DNA of 64,000 bases from Armigeres subalbatus (GCF_024139115.2 NC_085140.1:331945953-332009952), one strand, 5' to 3'. Positions 11,880-22,907 are shown, counted from the first letter of the stretch. Numbers and translations are program-made. The notes: generated by a model from the letters alone, not told the origin.

Positions 11880-12960
11880 TAATCACGTATATGTTATCCG
11901 GTACCATATCAATATTGGTATCAAACTTCAAGATTTTTCATGGATATGCTTCAGGAAGCATATGCAGGACGATCAGTTGCCCTGAAAACTCTGTAGTAGG
12001 TTCCAGATGCCCCGGGGGAAGTGGTCAATTTGAAAAACGTTCAGAACCCTAACAATATGGGTATCAAACTTCAAGATTTTCATGAAAATGCTTCAGGAAG
12101 CATATTCAGGGTGATCAGTTGCTCTGACCACTCTGTAGTAGGTTCCAGGTGCCCTGGGGAAGTGACCAATTTGAAAAACGTTCAGAACCCTATCAATATG
12201 GGTATCAAACTTCAGGATTTTTCATGAAGATGCTTCAGGAAGCATATTCAGGATGATCAGTTGCTCTGACCACTCTGTAGTAGGTTCCAGGTGCCCCGGG
12301 GGAAGTGGCCAATTTGAAAAACGTTCAGAACCCTATCAATATGGGTATCAAACTTCAAGATTTTTCATGGAGATGCTTCAGGAAGCATATTCAGGATGAT
12401 CAGTTGCCCTGACCACTCTGAAGTAGGTTCAAGGTGCCCCGGGGGAAGTGGCCAATTTGAAAAACATTCAGAACCCTATCAATATGGGTATCAAACATCA
12501 AGATTTTTCATGAAGATGCTTCAGGAAGCATATTCAGAATGATCAAATGCTCTGACCACTCTGTAGTAGGTTCCAGGTGCCTCGGGGGAAGTGGCCAATT
12601 TGAAAAACATTCAGAACCCTATCAATATGGGTATCAAACATCAAGATTTTTCATGAAAATGCTTCAGGAAGCATATTCAGGACGATCAGTTGCTCTGACC
12701 ACTTCGTAGTAGGTTCCAGGTGCCCCGGAGGAAGTGGCCAATTTGAAAAACGTTCAGAACCATATCAATATGGGTACCAAACTTCAAGATTTTTTGATGT
12801 GATAATTCTTAAATTAATTAATAATGCATTTTAGAACCAGCAGCTGTCATGACCACTCTGTAGTAGGTTCCAGGTGTTTTGGGGAAGTGACCAATTTGCA
12901 AAATGTTCGAAACCATATCAAATACTCAATACTCATTATCAAAGTTCAAGGTTTTTCATG
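11880..12960 (+). repeat. 143-bp satellite, left arm
   Basis: The landmark CAATATGGGTATCAAAC recurs at 11910 (variant), 12053, 12194, 12337, 12480, 12623 and 12766. Steps are 143, 141, 143, 143, 143 and 143 bp, and a last partial variant unit ends near 12960. Units include GCTTCAGGAAGCATATTCAG and CCACTCTGTAGTAGGTTCC. Similarity between units is high, so the expansion is younger than the arrays at 9095 and 9720. Confidence 0.92.
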
Positions 12961-12961
12961 G

Positions 12962-13375
12962 AGATGCTTTTGGACTCTCCTGTCGAATAGAGTTCGCCGC
13001 CGCACGAAGTTGACCATCTACAAAACGCTCATTAGACTGGTCGGCCTCTATGGCCACGAAAGTTAGATGTTGCTGGCGAAGGACCAACGCGCCCTTGGAG
13101 TTTCCGAATGGAAGGTGTTGCGGACTATTTATGGTGGGGTGCAGATGGAAGCCAATGGAGGTGGTGGTGGAGGCCAATGAATTACGAGTTGTAACTGTTA
13201 GGAGAACTACCACATGATACAATTTTGGCGGTTACGGTGGGCCGGGCATGTAGCCAGAATGTCAGATGACAACCCAATTGAGATGGTGCTCGATAATGAT
13301 CCGACCGGTACAAGAAGAAGAGGCGCGATGCGGTTACGGTGGATCGACCAAGTGTAAGATGGCCTGCCATCAATG
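12962..13375 (+). pseudogene. Captured LINE reverse-transcriptase fragment, left arm
   Basis: The plus-strand text corresponds to the C-terminal reverse-transcriptase region seen at 32986-33922: RVRRRTKLTIYKTLIR, LYGHE, GVQMEA, RWAGHVARMSDDNPIEMVL and RRGAMRLRWIDQV can be read across several frames. Frameshifts and stops are present. The same fragment is present in inverted orientation in the other arm, so it was captured before or during formation of the palindrome. Confidence 0.75.
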
Positions 13376-13443
13376 ACAGCAGGTCACAAGCATGACTTAG
13401 CAGTTGTGTGGGTGCTATATCTTGACATGGCCATGGTCCTATT

Positions 13444-13565
13444 ATGGCACTTAAGGGCAAAGTGAAGCCTGCCGATTATCAAATTATTTTGGAAGACAAG
13501 GTATTTGTTGATTTGATGACAAATCCTGAATATGACGTCTGTTTTTCATTTTGCGAAAGATCCGC
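13444..13565 (+). pseudogene. Possible transposase relic in the palindrome spacer
   Basis: A short open stretch starts MALKGKVKPADYQIILEDKV and continues to about NPEYDVCFSF, then runs into the right-arm LINE fragment. The pattern GKVxxADYxxIL followed by a hydrophobic strand resembles the segment just before the second catalytic Asp of Tc1/mariner transposases. The expected QQDNAP-type motif is not there. It is the only part of the element not derived from the arms. The family call is a guess from memory of the fold pattern. Confidence 0.3.
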
Positions 13566-13935
13566 AGGTCACGTTCCACTTGGTCGATCCACCGTGACCA
13601 CTGCACGCCTCTTCTTTTTGTACCGGTCGGATTATTATCGAAGCATCATCTCAATCGGGTTATTGTCTGACATTCTAGCTTCTTGCCCGGCCCATCGTAA
13701 CCGCCAAAATTGTACCGTGTGGGTAGTTCTCCTAACAGTTACAACTCGTGGTTCATTGACCTTCACCACAACCTCCATTGTCTTCCATCTGCACCCCACC
13801 ATAGATGGTCCGTAACACCTTCCATTAGGAAACTCCAAGGGCGCGTTGGTCCTTCGCCAGGAACATCCAACTTTCGTGGCCATAGAGGCAGACCAGTCTA
13901 ATGAGCGTTTTGTAGATGGTCAACTTCGTGCATCT
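13566..13935 (-). pseudogene. Captured LINE reverse-transcriptase fragment, right arm
   Basis: This is the reverse complement of the fragment at 12962-13375, with the same landmarks on the minus strand (MVGCRWKTMEVVV, RWAGQEARMSDNNPIEMML). Small differences in stops and indels show that the two arms have diverged independently since duplication. Confidence 0.72.
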
Positions 13936-14830
13936 TCATGAAAAATCTTGAAGTCTGATACCCATATTGATAGGCTTCTGAACGTTTTTCAAATTGGCCA
14001 CTTCCCCCGGGTCATCTGGAACCTATTACAGAGTGGTCAGGGCAACTGATCATCCTGAATATGCTTCCTGAAGCATCTCCATGAAAAAACTTGAACTTTG
14101 ATACTCATTTTTATATGGTTTCGAACATTTTGCAAATTGGCCACTTCCCCAGGATACCTGGAACCTACTACAGAGTGGTCAGGGCAACTGTTCGTCCTGA
14201 ATATGCTTCCTGAAGTATCTCCATGAAAAATCTTGAAGTTTGATACCCATATTGATAGGGTTCTGAATGTTTTTAAAATTGGCCACTTCCCCCGGGTCAC
14301 CTGGAACCTATTACAGAGTGGTCAGGGCAACTGATCATCATGAATATGCTTCCTGAAGCATCTCCATGAAAAAACTTGAACTTTGATACTCATTTTTATA
14401 TGGTTTCGAACATTTTGAAAATTGGCCACTTCCCCAGGACACCTGGAACCTACTACAGAGTGGTCATGACAGCTGCTGGTTTTAAAATGCATTTAAAAGT
14501 ATCATCTCGAAAATCATGATGTTTGATGCCCATTTTGATAGGGTTCTGAATGTTTTTCAAATAGGCCACTTCCCCCAGGGCACCTGGAACCTACTAAAGA
14601 GTGGTCAGGGCCACTGATCGTCCTGAATATGCTTCCTGAAGCATCTCCATGAAAAAATCTTGAAGTTTGATACCCATATTGATAGGGTTCTGAACGTTTT
14701 TCAAATTGTCCACTTCCCCCGGGGCACCTGGAACCTACTACAGAGTGGTCAGGGCAACTGATCGTCCTGCATATGCTTCCTGAAGCATCTCCATGAAAAA
14801 TCTTGAAGTTTGATACCAATATTGATATGA
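13936..14830 (-). repeat. 143-bp satellite, right arm
   Basis: Reverse-complement units with ATATTGAT-type landmarks occur near 13962, 14107, 14247, 14390, 14532, 14678 and 14820, spaced about 143 bp apart. Two variant unit types alternate here (CCCATATTGATAGG and ACTCATTTTTATATGG). The second variant is also the last unit of the left arm. Confidence 0.9.
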
Positions 14831-15490
14831 TACAGGATAATATATACGTGATTGGAAGGATATACATAATTGACCTTAGTATCCGGAACCAGGTTTACTG
14901 AAATGGCCATATCTCGGATGTTTTTCAACGGATCTTAGCGCAACAGCCCGCATTCAATTTTCAATAAGATCTAGTTTCTAGGAAAATAGTGTTTATCAAT
15001 GTAACTTCAAACCACACAAAAATACGAGCGACAGAAAAAATGTGTTTTTGACATGGCCTCCGAAAATCCGGAACATCTCCGGTGTCCGGTGGCCAGTATT
15101 CGTGACCGCACATGTTCCTAAATCTTGACTAAATTTGCCGTTGAATGCTTCCGGTTTTGTCCAATTTCATCAATTTTTCAAAAAGTTATAAGGATTTGAA
15201 TTTGGGCCAAATTTTGCCTATCTCGATCATTGTGCCTAACCCCTGTACATAAAAATGAATTTCTGTCTGTCTGAACCTTATAGACTCGGAAACTACTGAA
15301 CCAAACGGCGTGAAAATTTGTATGTAGAGGTTCTTGGGGCCGGGCAAGGTTCTTAAGATGGTTCAACATCCCTCCCCGCTGTGGAAAGGGGGGCTCCCAT
15401 ACAAATGGAACTAAAATTTCTGCATAACTCGAGAACTAATCAGAGACTAAATCAATTTTAGGCGAAACGAAGTTCGTCGGGTCTGCTAGT

Positions 15491-15775
15491 ATATACATAA
15501 AAATGGATTTCTGTCTGTCTGAACCTTATAGATTCCGAAACTACTGAACCGATCGACGTGAAAATTTGTATGCAGAGGTTTTTGGGGCCAGGGAAGGTTC
15601 TTAAGATGGTTCGAGACCTCTCCCTTCTTTGGAAAGGGGGCTCCCATACAAATGAAACAGAAATTTCTGCATAACTCGGGTTCTAAGCAGAGAATAAATT
15701 AATTTTAGGCGAAACGAAGTTCGTCAGTAATTGGTTGAATTAAATGGAGTTACTTTACTCGTCGGGTCTGCTAGT
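15491..15775 (+). mobile_element. Helitron-like repeat copy 2, in tandem with copy 1
   Basis: It starts ATATACATAAAAATGGATTT directly after the CTAGT end of copy 1 and ends GGGTCTGCTAGT at 15775. The body matches copy 1 (GAACCTTATAGA, GAAAATTTGTATG, GGGGCTCCCATACAAATG, GCATAACTCG). About 35 extra bases sit between GAAGTTCGTC and the final GTCGGGTCTGCTAGT. Head-to-tail copies are usual for Helentron-derived repeats. Confidence 0.6.
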
Positions 15776-15784
15776 TTACAATAA

Positions 15785-16092
15785 ATATGAAAGCGCATCA
15801 CTCTGCTTCAATTTCTCCACGGTCACAAATGAGGTTGATACGTCGTCTGCAACCCGAATACTTTATTTCGAGTCATCAAGCGTTGCACGTATCATCGTAA
15901 TCAGCTTCGCCGGAGAACTATGTTTAGACATTATCTGCCACAGCTAATTTCTTTTCACTGAATCGTACGCTGCTTTGAAATAAATAGACAGATGGTGAGT
16001 CTGCAAGTTGTTCTTCCGAAATTCATAAAGGATCATCTTCAGGCTAAACATCTCATCCGTCGTTGATCGGCCTTCACGGCCAGACAGGTAGA
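15785..16092 (-). pseudogene. Second non-LTR reverse-transcriptase fragment
   Basis: The minus strand reads GREGRSTTDEMFSLKMILYE, then FRKNNLQTHHLSIYFKAAYD, SVKRN, a TAG stop, LWQIMSK and MIRATLDDSK. This is the reverse-transcriptase stretch around catalytic motif A. The motif A Asp (expected in a FIDFKAAYD-type motif) is Tyr in this copy, and the stop and later frame loss make it non-functional. The sequence differs from the other LINE pieces in the window, so it is another family. Confidence 0.75.
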
Positions 16093-16196
16093 TTTTGAAA
16101 CTGAAACGAAGAAACTGATAAGACTAGCCAGTTTCTTCATCTACTGAGGGAGCGCATCTAGTTACAGATTTTTTTCACACAGATTATCAGTGGATT

Positions 16197-16530
16197 CAGA
16201 ATGCAAGTCAATGTAGAGAAGGGAGATGAAATTATGATGCAATCACTCGCCCACTGCAAACCGAATATACCTCTGCACTTGCCACGATTTCGTACGGAAT
16301 TTATTGGAATTTTTGGGTCAAGGTTCGAGAGGCAGAGGTCCGTCTAGAATAGTCAAGTTGGAGGTATAGGAATATAAATGGAAATGTTATGGAAGTCCAT
16401 TTCCAGTTCTAGCGATTGCTAGAGATAAATATAAAGAAAGATACAAAGTAGGAGAATGGAACGGACCTTGGATTGAACGCACGACCTCCCGCGTATGAGG
16501 CAGAAGCAGTAGCCTTATGGCTACCAAGTT
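16197..16530 (-). mobile_element. tRNA-headed SINE, minus-strand copy
   Basis: On the minus strand it starts TTGGTAGCCATAAGGCTACT, passes a B-box-like GTGCGTTCAATCCAAGG, then GCAATCGCTAGAACTGG and TTGCAGTGGGCGAGTGATTG, and ends at CATTGACTTGCATTCTGA. A plus-strand copy at 32300-32930 shows the same order with an extra 3' tail. Not a functional tRNA gene. Confidence 0.75.
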
Positions 16531-16691
16531 CGCTATCTTCTCCTTCTCTTTTTACTTTGTTACAAACAAAATGTTCACCATTACGCAACTGTTGAAAACA
16601 AAATGTAAGAAACAACGATTGCTTCGGGAATTCCGGTATTTCAGGAGGATTTTTTGGTGGCCACTCGGGATTAATGAATTATATTCGCAAT

Positions 16692-16852
16692 CTCGCGCTT
16701 AGAATTATAAGGGCGTAACTGTTTTGATCGATTTATCATCGACGAGTTCATGGTTGTAATGAAGGATGTTGCATCTTCTACCTGAAGTAAATATAAAATC
16801 AATGAACAGAAATCGATCTATACAGTTACGCCCCTATGATTCTAAGCGCGAG
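16692..16852. mobile_element. Short MITE with inverted ends
   Basis: CTCGCGCTTAGAATTATAAG at 16692 is mirrored by the reverse complement ending at 16852 (CCCCTATGATTCTAAGCGCG-AG). The inverted arms are about 40 bp with a few mismatches and include GGCGTAACTGT. No gene is present. The target duplication is not clear. Confidence 0.7.
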
Positions 16853-17162
16853 CAAAGACTCTGCTTCTAAACTGCTATTACAAACGATTTTCGAAAGTTC
16901 CTAGAACGAACTGCAATAATTGACCACTGCTCTGGATGTCCCTGCACTTCTGGAGCACCATTTGGGGACCACCAGGTAGCCATTGCATTAATTTTGTTCT
17001 CACAACAAATGATGAATTTCAAGAATTAACCACTGCTCCGGATGATTCGGTGCTTCCCAAGGATAACTTAGTGTCCACCTGGAATCAATTGATGGCCCTG
17101 GACATTACTTTACAACGATTTTTTTATAAAATATTCCAGATTAATCCACCTAGCGTTGGTGA
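16853..17162. other. Spacer, nothing recognised
   Basis: Two loosely similar stretches share AATTxACCACTGCTCxGGATG at about 16919 and 17025, hinting at an old direct duplication. There is no ORF with recognisable content. Confidence 0.35.
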
Positions 17163-17577
17163 TGCCTTTCTCTCATTTAGTTAAGACACCAACCTTATAT
17201 GGGGTTTATATGGTCCGATGTATCATTTTCTTCTTTGGGGTTTATATGGTCCGATGTACCATTTTCTTCATAACTTTTAAACGCAATGACTGATCGTTAT
17301 CAAATTCAATAGTGATCAACAAGACTTTGTCCCTTGTCGAATAAAACTTGTTGCGAGAAAATCGGTGAAGGATTACTACTATACGAAAAGTTGTCTAATG
17401 TTTTTTATAACTTTTGTGCACACACATACATACACACGGACAGACAGACATGTGCTCAGTTTTTCGAGCTGGGTCGATTGGTATATAACACTATGGGTCT
17501 CAGAGGCTTCTATCAAAAGTTCGTTTTCGGAGTGAAATGATAGCCTTTCGGTACAATTTCGTTGTACGAGAAAGGCA
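17163..17577 (+). mobile_element. MITE-like interspersed repeat, copy B (complete)
   Basis: Ends are TGCCTTTCTC (17163-17172) and GAGAAAGGCA (17568-17577), a perfect 10-bp inverted repeat. The inside has a 36-bp direct repeat (TTTATATGGTCCGATGTA at about 17208 and 17240), a CA-rich run at 17418-17450 and the TCGATTGGTATATAACACT segment shared with copy A at the left edge of the window. No gene. Confidence 0.75.
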
Positions 17578-18111
17578 AAAAGGCGCAAATTTCTAGAACA
17601 AACTTTCGTAGTATCAGATAGAGACCAAAAATGCAAAAATGTACGTTTTCCCATACTAATTTCCATACAAACTTCAAACGCGATGCGGAAGCGAGGAAGC
17701 AACCAATCAGGCTCAAATTTTGTACAGTTGTTTGGGACCCCGAATGGTATATATTGATTTGAAAAAAAATGACTATGATACCCCACTCGAATGCTCATGC
17801 TTCTATAAGATGTAATGAACACGATTGAATACTCAAAAAAAAAAACTTTGAGTAACGAACTAAAGCTTTTTGTAGCTGTAGATTTGAAGTCCTAAACTCA
17901 AGGATGGCCTAGGACGTTCAAGGAAGATTAAAAATAGTTTATTGTTTATCACGGTAACTCTATGGATACGTTTGAATAAAAATCTAATTTTGAAATTTAC
18001 GAGACGAGCCAGCCTCGGGCTGAAAGTCTCGTTGACAAAGACAAAAAAAATATTTTGAAGCAGTACAATTGTTTTTCTAACTTCATCGTGTTCAGGTTGT
18101 CGTAAGGCCTT
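17578..18111. other. Intergenic with one dispersed-repeat motif
   Basis: No gene. GACGAGCCAGCCTCGGGCTG at 18003-18022, followed by AAAGTCTC and an A run, recurs in reverse complement at about 19575-19600 (CAGCCCTAGGCTGGACGA). It looks like the conserved 3' end of a dispersed element. The ORF at 17379-17822 on the minus strand crosses the end of the MITE and is rejected. Confidence 0.4.
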
Positions 18112-18818
18112 GAATACCCAATAGACTTGCCCAGGGAACAAAAAGTTATCTAATTCCACGGGGCACCCCCAGGATTGTGTCTTTGGGTGAGAAAATCAAT
18201 CTCTGAAAATTTCAGCCCAATCGCTGGCGCATTTGATTTGAAGTTTGTATGGGGATTTCAGCCAAAATGTATAGGAAAATACACCTCCGTCACTCATTCG
18301 ATCTGGAAATTGGTTCTGATTGCTCGATTGACCTCAGAACTGCAAAAACGACAGTTGGTATGCTACAAAACAATTTCACAGAATATTGTATGATGATTAA
18401 ATGAACTTTTATATAGGTTTCGGCTGATACGATTTGATCAATAAATCCAAAAATACACAATTCAGCTCCTAATAAATCAGAAAGCTAAGCAAAAGTTCAT
18501 TTAATCATCATACAATGTTCTGTGACATTGTTCTGTAGCATACCAATTGCCGTTTTTGCAATTCTGAGCCCAATTGAGCAATCAGAACCAATTTCCAGAT
18601 CGAATGAGTGACGGAGGTGTATTTTCCTATATATTTTGACTGAAATCCCCATACAAACTTCAAATCAAATGCGCCAGCTTATGCAACAAGCGATTGGGCT
18701 GAAATTTTTAGAGATTGATTTTCTCACCCAAAGACACAATCCTGGGGGGTGCCCCGTGGAATTAGACAACATTTTTTTCTCCCCATACTAAGCTGGGCCA
18801 GTCTATTACCCATGCCTG
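18112..18818. mobile_element. 0.7-kb foldback element
   Basis: The left half (18112-18430) and right half (18485-18818) are inverted copies. Examples are TTCCACGGGGCACCCCCAGG near 18153 against CCTGGGGGGTGCCCCGTGGA near 18741, and TGTATGATGATTAAATGAAC against GTTCATTTAATCATCATACA across the middle. Arms are about 310-330 bp around a short AT-rich loop. The right arm has about 13 extra bases near the end. No coding content. Target duplication not resolved. Confidence 0.82.
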
Positions 18819-20084
18819 ATATTGTTCCCTTATAAGAGAGTAAATTTCAAGCAATTTTGCTGAAGTGTTCACTTTTATCCATCACGCGATTTTATACATC
18901 CATTTTGAAAGGGTTAAGGTGACAAGGGACTACTCTGGAAGCAACGGGAAGCATTCACCAATGCAATTTCTCCCGTTTCCGAAAGTCACAACTGCATCGC
19001 GACTACAGATGCGCATGATAGCGCACGGCTATGGCACACACGTCGTGATGCAGTTGTAGCACCACGCAATGAGAGAAAACCCGATAGTCTTGAGAGCTTA
19101 CTCCAGATTTCAACCGGATCTACAATACTGCTAGCCTAGCAGTGCTAGTCACCTCACTCAAGATGCTCCCAACCAGGTCTGCAGTTTCTATGGTTCACTG
19201 GATCATCAATGGGATGCCAGAATGTCCCGCCAACAAATAAAGGTCACAATGCTTACATGGTATTGAATAAATTCTTCTTAATTTCCCAGGAGAATTCTTT
19301 CGCATTATCCGAAATATTTTTTCACAGGATATTTGTCAGAATTCACATGGAGATTTTCTTTGAATTCCCACGCAAAAATCCTCAGAACTTCCACTAGAAG
19401 TTGCTCTGATTTTTTTCCTTGAAATTCCAGTAGAAACTGGAAGTCTTCTGAATTTCCACGCAATTTCCAAAGTATTTACCTTAAAATTTCCACAAATTAT
19501 TCCTTCGACTTTCCCCGAAAAGCACAGTTTTCTGAATTTTCACTCTTTGATATGAACGATTTTTTTGTGTTTATTAAAGAGATTTTCAGCCCTAGGCTGG
19601 ACGAACGAAAAAAAAATTTGAAGCTTCCACGGAAATATTTGTTGCAATTTCCACCATTATGAAAAATTTCCACAAAACAAAGAGGTTAGATGTACCAGTC
19701 GTGGCTATAGCACCAGTTGTCGCACTAGTGCTTTATATGTCAAATGTTTTGAGTTCATATCGATAAAGCATATTCATATGATACGATAAAACCTTTGATC
19801 TCCTCCAAGACAAGCAAAGCATGATTGTAAAAATTGATTTTGCCTAATTTTTGACGTCCTTTGCACCAGTTGTCGCACTAATGGTCCCAATATGGCCAAT
19901 CCCTTAAGAAAACAATGGGATTTGCTAAATAAGCAACCAAAATTAAGAATAGCGCCACAACTGGTGCATGCGTTCCTATTATGGATTAATCAATTTTGAG
20001 GATTATAACAAATTCTATTGTGGTTTTCACAGCTGTTCTAAGCAGCAGGAAGTAAAACCTTTCGCTTGATATATAAAGTCCACC
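18819..20084. other. Intergenic, low-complexity and repeat fragments
   Basis: 19260-19680 consists of loose GGAAATTCC / GAATTTCCAC text of the same flavour as the arrays at 23500-24900 and 50016-50860. GCACCAGTTGTCGCACTA occurs at 19709 and again at about 19864, with the inverted form GCGCCACAACTGGTGC near 19950, suggesting a decayed inverted-repeat element at 19700-19970. No gene is supported. Confidence 0.4.
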
Positions 20085-20295
20085 CACATACCTTAGAGTA
20101 GAGTTCTCTGCATCTTTCTTAAGTAGGTGTCCATCAAATCATCCTTCCCCTTCCTCAGCATTCGCAAGGACGTGGCCAGGGCAGATCTCGACTATTGGTA
20201 ACGGATGAAAGTGATACTAGTCTCATACAATAGTCTTGGCTTGTACCACCTACGAATTTGTGCGAACTGCTAAATGCTAATGCTAATGCTAATTT
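20085..20295 (+). mobile_element. 3' end of a retroposon with (ATGCTA)n tail
   Basis: The text GCAAGGACGTGGCCAGGGCAG followed about 90 bp later by CTAAATGCTAATGCTAATGC is the same 3' module as at 36700-36889, 32755-32930 and 46370-46529 (GACGTGGCCGGCGC, then (ATGCTC)n). The 5' part is not recognisable. Confidence 0.5.
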
Positions 20296-20299
20296 TTTT

Positions 20300-20880
20300 T
20301 TTCGATTTAGCTGAGGGAAAAAAATTGTTGGGAAATTTCTTTGAAAATTCCTCGAGGAACGCTACAAACTTTCGCCGAGAAACACTTCGGAACTTGCTAG
20401 TAAAACTCTACGGAATTCCCTCAGGAACCTATTCAAAATTTACTCAAGAAACGCTTCGAAACTTCATCGGGACACACTTTGGAATTTTCTCGTTAAAATA
20501 TTCGATATTTTCTGGGTAAACGCATTGCAATTTTCTTCTTATGCAAAAATGTCGGTGGTGGCATGACGCCAAAAACTGTCGGTGGAGGCATGACGCCAAA
20601 AAACAGTTCCATTGAATAGGTTAACGATAGTCAAAATTAAAATTTTGAGGAGTTTCATTTGGAAATCCGAAGGAATTCCGAGTAGGAATTCGGATGAATT
20701 GCCCGTGGAAATTTGGAACAACTTCAGTAGAAGCTCGGTGCAACTGGGAGTTATTAGGATTTTTTTTTTTTGAAAATTTACCGTGGAAGTTTGAAGGAAT
20801 TTCTCTTAAAAATTTAGAAGGAAAATCCAAATATTTTCCGTTAAAATTTAAAAATTGAAAATTCAGAAGCCAAATATGCC
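20300..20880. repeat. Degenerate short repeats and a 27-bp tandem pair
   Basis: 20300-20520 and 20640-20860 contain loosely repeated GAAATTTC / GGAATTCC segments. TGTCGGTGGTGGCATGACGC at about 20550 is followed 27 bp later by the same text with one change, giving two adjacent units. The ORFs on either strand follow the repeat and are not taken as genes. Confidence 0.5.
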
Positions 20881-22907
20881 CATTAAATACGCCAAACAAA
20901 GCTACCATCTTACGACAGAAAATCAATTCGATTTTGATTGCCGAACTGACGTATCCTATCCTATAGCTGAAATCCAGCTAACAATATCATCATGTGTTGA
21001 GGTTTGTTTCATTTCATTCACTAAGCTACAGCGAGCTCAGTTTTGTCGATCTAAGGCAAAATTAAAGCGAAAACAGAACATTCACCCTTCCCCCCAATTC
21101 AAGGCACTTTCAGAACAGCTGAGTTCAATCAATTTTGCGGCAGCCAATCGCTCGCCATTGTGGGGTTGACACCTGATGGTCCTCACAGCCAAGCTCTAGA
21201 CACTAAACAACCACACGATGAACCCTTTCTTTCCCACATTTTTTCTTAATAATTGTTATTAAAAAAATATCATCTGTTTAACGAAGGAAAAAATTAAAGA
21301 GAGAATGTAGTTTACGTGCAAAAATGTGCTTATGTCTAAGCGATATTTATGTTGAAAATAAAAAAGAAGTTTGGTAGGGCATGCTTCAAATATTGGAGAT
21401 TACCATTTATGAAACAAATTGAGAATTAAATGAAATAACACCTTTACCAGAATCAGAATCAGAATTGTCAATTTCATGCACATGTAAAGCAGGGCAGCTC
21501 AGATAATACCACGGGAAAAAGAGGGTTGCCTTTCCTATAGTGCTGCCTGACTGGGTGGCATATGGCCAAAATCGCTAACGTGCCACATCTGACAGGTTAT
21601 TTATATTGGAAGTAGTTGGATACACACTACATCCAGATGTATTCTATAACAGCGAAGGTAGCTAGAAAATGTGATGTAGGACATTCACAACGAAGGGCAA
21701 GGTCACATCTCGAACACACGGCATGTGATCGAAAATTGGTAGCGCACGTGCATGGCCGGAAAGAATTTCATCTCCATGGTATTGGGTGTACAATTTCACC
21801 AATCAGATTGTAATTTGGCAGCACATTTTAAGATTGTTGGCTTGATATAAACGGTTGTCTCGCTTGACACTTGGATGTTGACTGAAGTTTTGGATTATTT
21901 TACAGTGCAAATGAATTCACTATGAATCAGTACATCAGTATTTGAAATACAACAATTCCATATCCGGTGAAAACAAATATTGAAAGTTACCAAATGACAC
22001 AAAGACCCTCATTGAGTTATCTCGGTCAGTCTCCGCTCAATCCACGTTGCCCAGGAAATCCATAGAAAGTGCCCGATAATAACAGCGCAAGCGAAAAAAC
22101 ATGCGCAACTCCATTAGCAAACCATTACGCAGTGGACCGAACTCAAACTTGAACTCGACCGTACGAACAAGCGCACCACTGTGATCGCCAGAGGCCACGA
22201 CAAAAGCATCGCACGGTTAGATGGATCGCATGTCCTACTGCTTGCTCGGCAGGGGGCCTCCAAGACAGTAACGGAAGCGAATAATTGGTCAAAACAAAGG
22301 TTCACCACCCAGCAAATGGTGATGTAGGTTCCAAGTAAAAAAAATGTTTGCCAAAGTTTAGAAGCAGTCGAGAAAGAGGACTGAAAAAACATAAACAATC
22401 GTAGGAAACCATAGAAACCAAAAAACCAGTATAATAGTGACGAAAATGTGATAATCCACCCAAAACAACAACAGCGATGAGACAGCTAAAATTCGGGATG
22501 TTCAATAATTCATTCAGGATAAGGATCAATCGGTTGAATGCATTTTTTTAGCACAACTGAAAACACCGAGTCCTATATGTTGTATATTTATTAATATGAA
22601 AAAAAATTGTGACCCGCGAAAAGTTGCTTGACATTGAATTATTGCCGTTCGGTGCTTGGTCAATCCCACACAAAAGTCGTAAAGTCGTTTTATTTACGAC
22701 GACGACGAGTCAAACCAGTCGCAGCTCGCACTGTTCAATGTACAAAATAAAGTCAAAGCTGTTGAAGTAGGTTATAATGCTATATGTTTATACGTGTGTA
22801 TATGCACCGATGTTGTTATTCGAATCGGTTTTGTATACAGTTTTGTATGTGCGACTAACTAGTATTCGCAACGGACGACGCCACTTCACTGGATACAGCT
22901 TATATGC
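20881..22907. other. Intergenic, one weak exon-like stretch
   Basis: Mostly single-copy DNA. At 22132-22326 the plus strand is open for about 65 codons after a TAG. It reads WTELKLELDRTNKRTTVIAR and GHDKSIARLDGSHVLLLARQ, ends TTQQMVM, then a stop, and is preceded by CATTACGCAG, which could be an acceptor. No known family was recognised and no second exon is visible. No other feature is supported. Confidence 0.3.

Larger units (their letters stand above)
11499..15245. mobile_element. Giant palindromic foldback transposon 1 (TA target site)
   Basis: Both ends carry CAGGGGTTAGGCAAAATGAT-like termini: left at 11499, right as reverse complement ending 15245. Each is flanked by TA (11497-11498, 15246-15247). 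About 1.8 kb of left arm matches the right arm in reverse. The order in each arm is a 380-bp terminal segment, about seven 143-bp tandem units, then a captured LINE reverse-transcriptase piece. The spacer (about 13380-13560) holds a possible transposase relic. TA target sites and the relic suggest a Tc1/mariner-type origin, but that assignment is inference. A transcript across it would fold into a very long hairpin. Confidence 0.8.
11461..15490 (+). mobile_element. Helitron-like repeat copy 1, split by the giant palindrome
   Basis: The head (TCTTCTATCTATCTATC at 11466 through ACATATA at 11498) and the body (TACATAAAAATGAATTTCTG at 15246 to GGGTCTGCTAGT at 15490) form one element once the palindrome is removed. 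A second copy follows directly and confirms the intact order: ATACATAAAAATGGATTTCTG runs on without interruption. The CTAGT terminus next to GCGAAACGAAGTTCGTC (a short hairpin) fits a Helitron/Helentron-derived repeat. Only the terminal parts of this span belong to the element; 11499-15245 is the insertion. Confidence 0.55.

Noticed and set aside
11880..14830. CRISPR array
   Set aside because: Units are contiguous 143-bp repeats without unique spacers, in a eukaryotic transposon.
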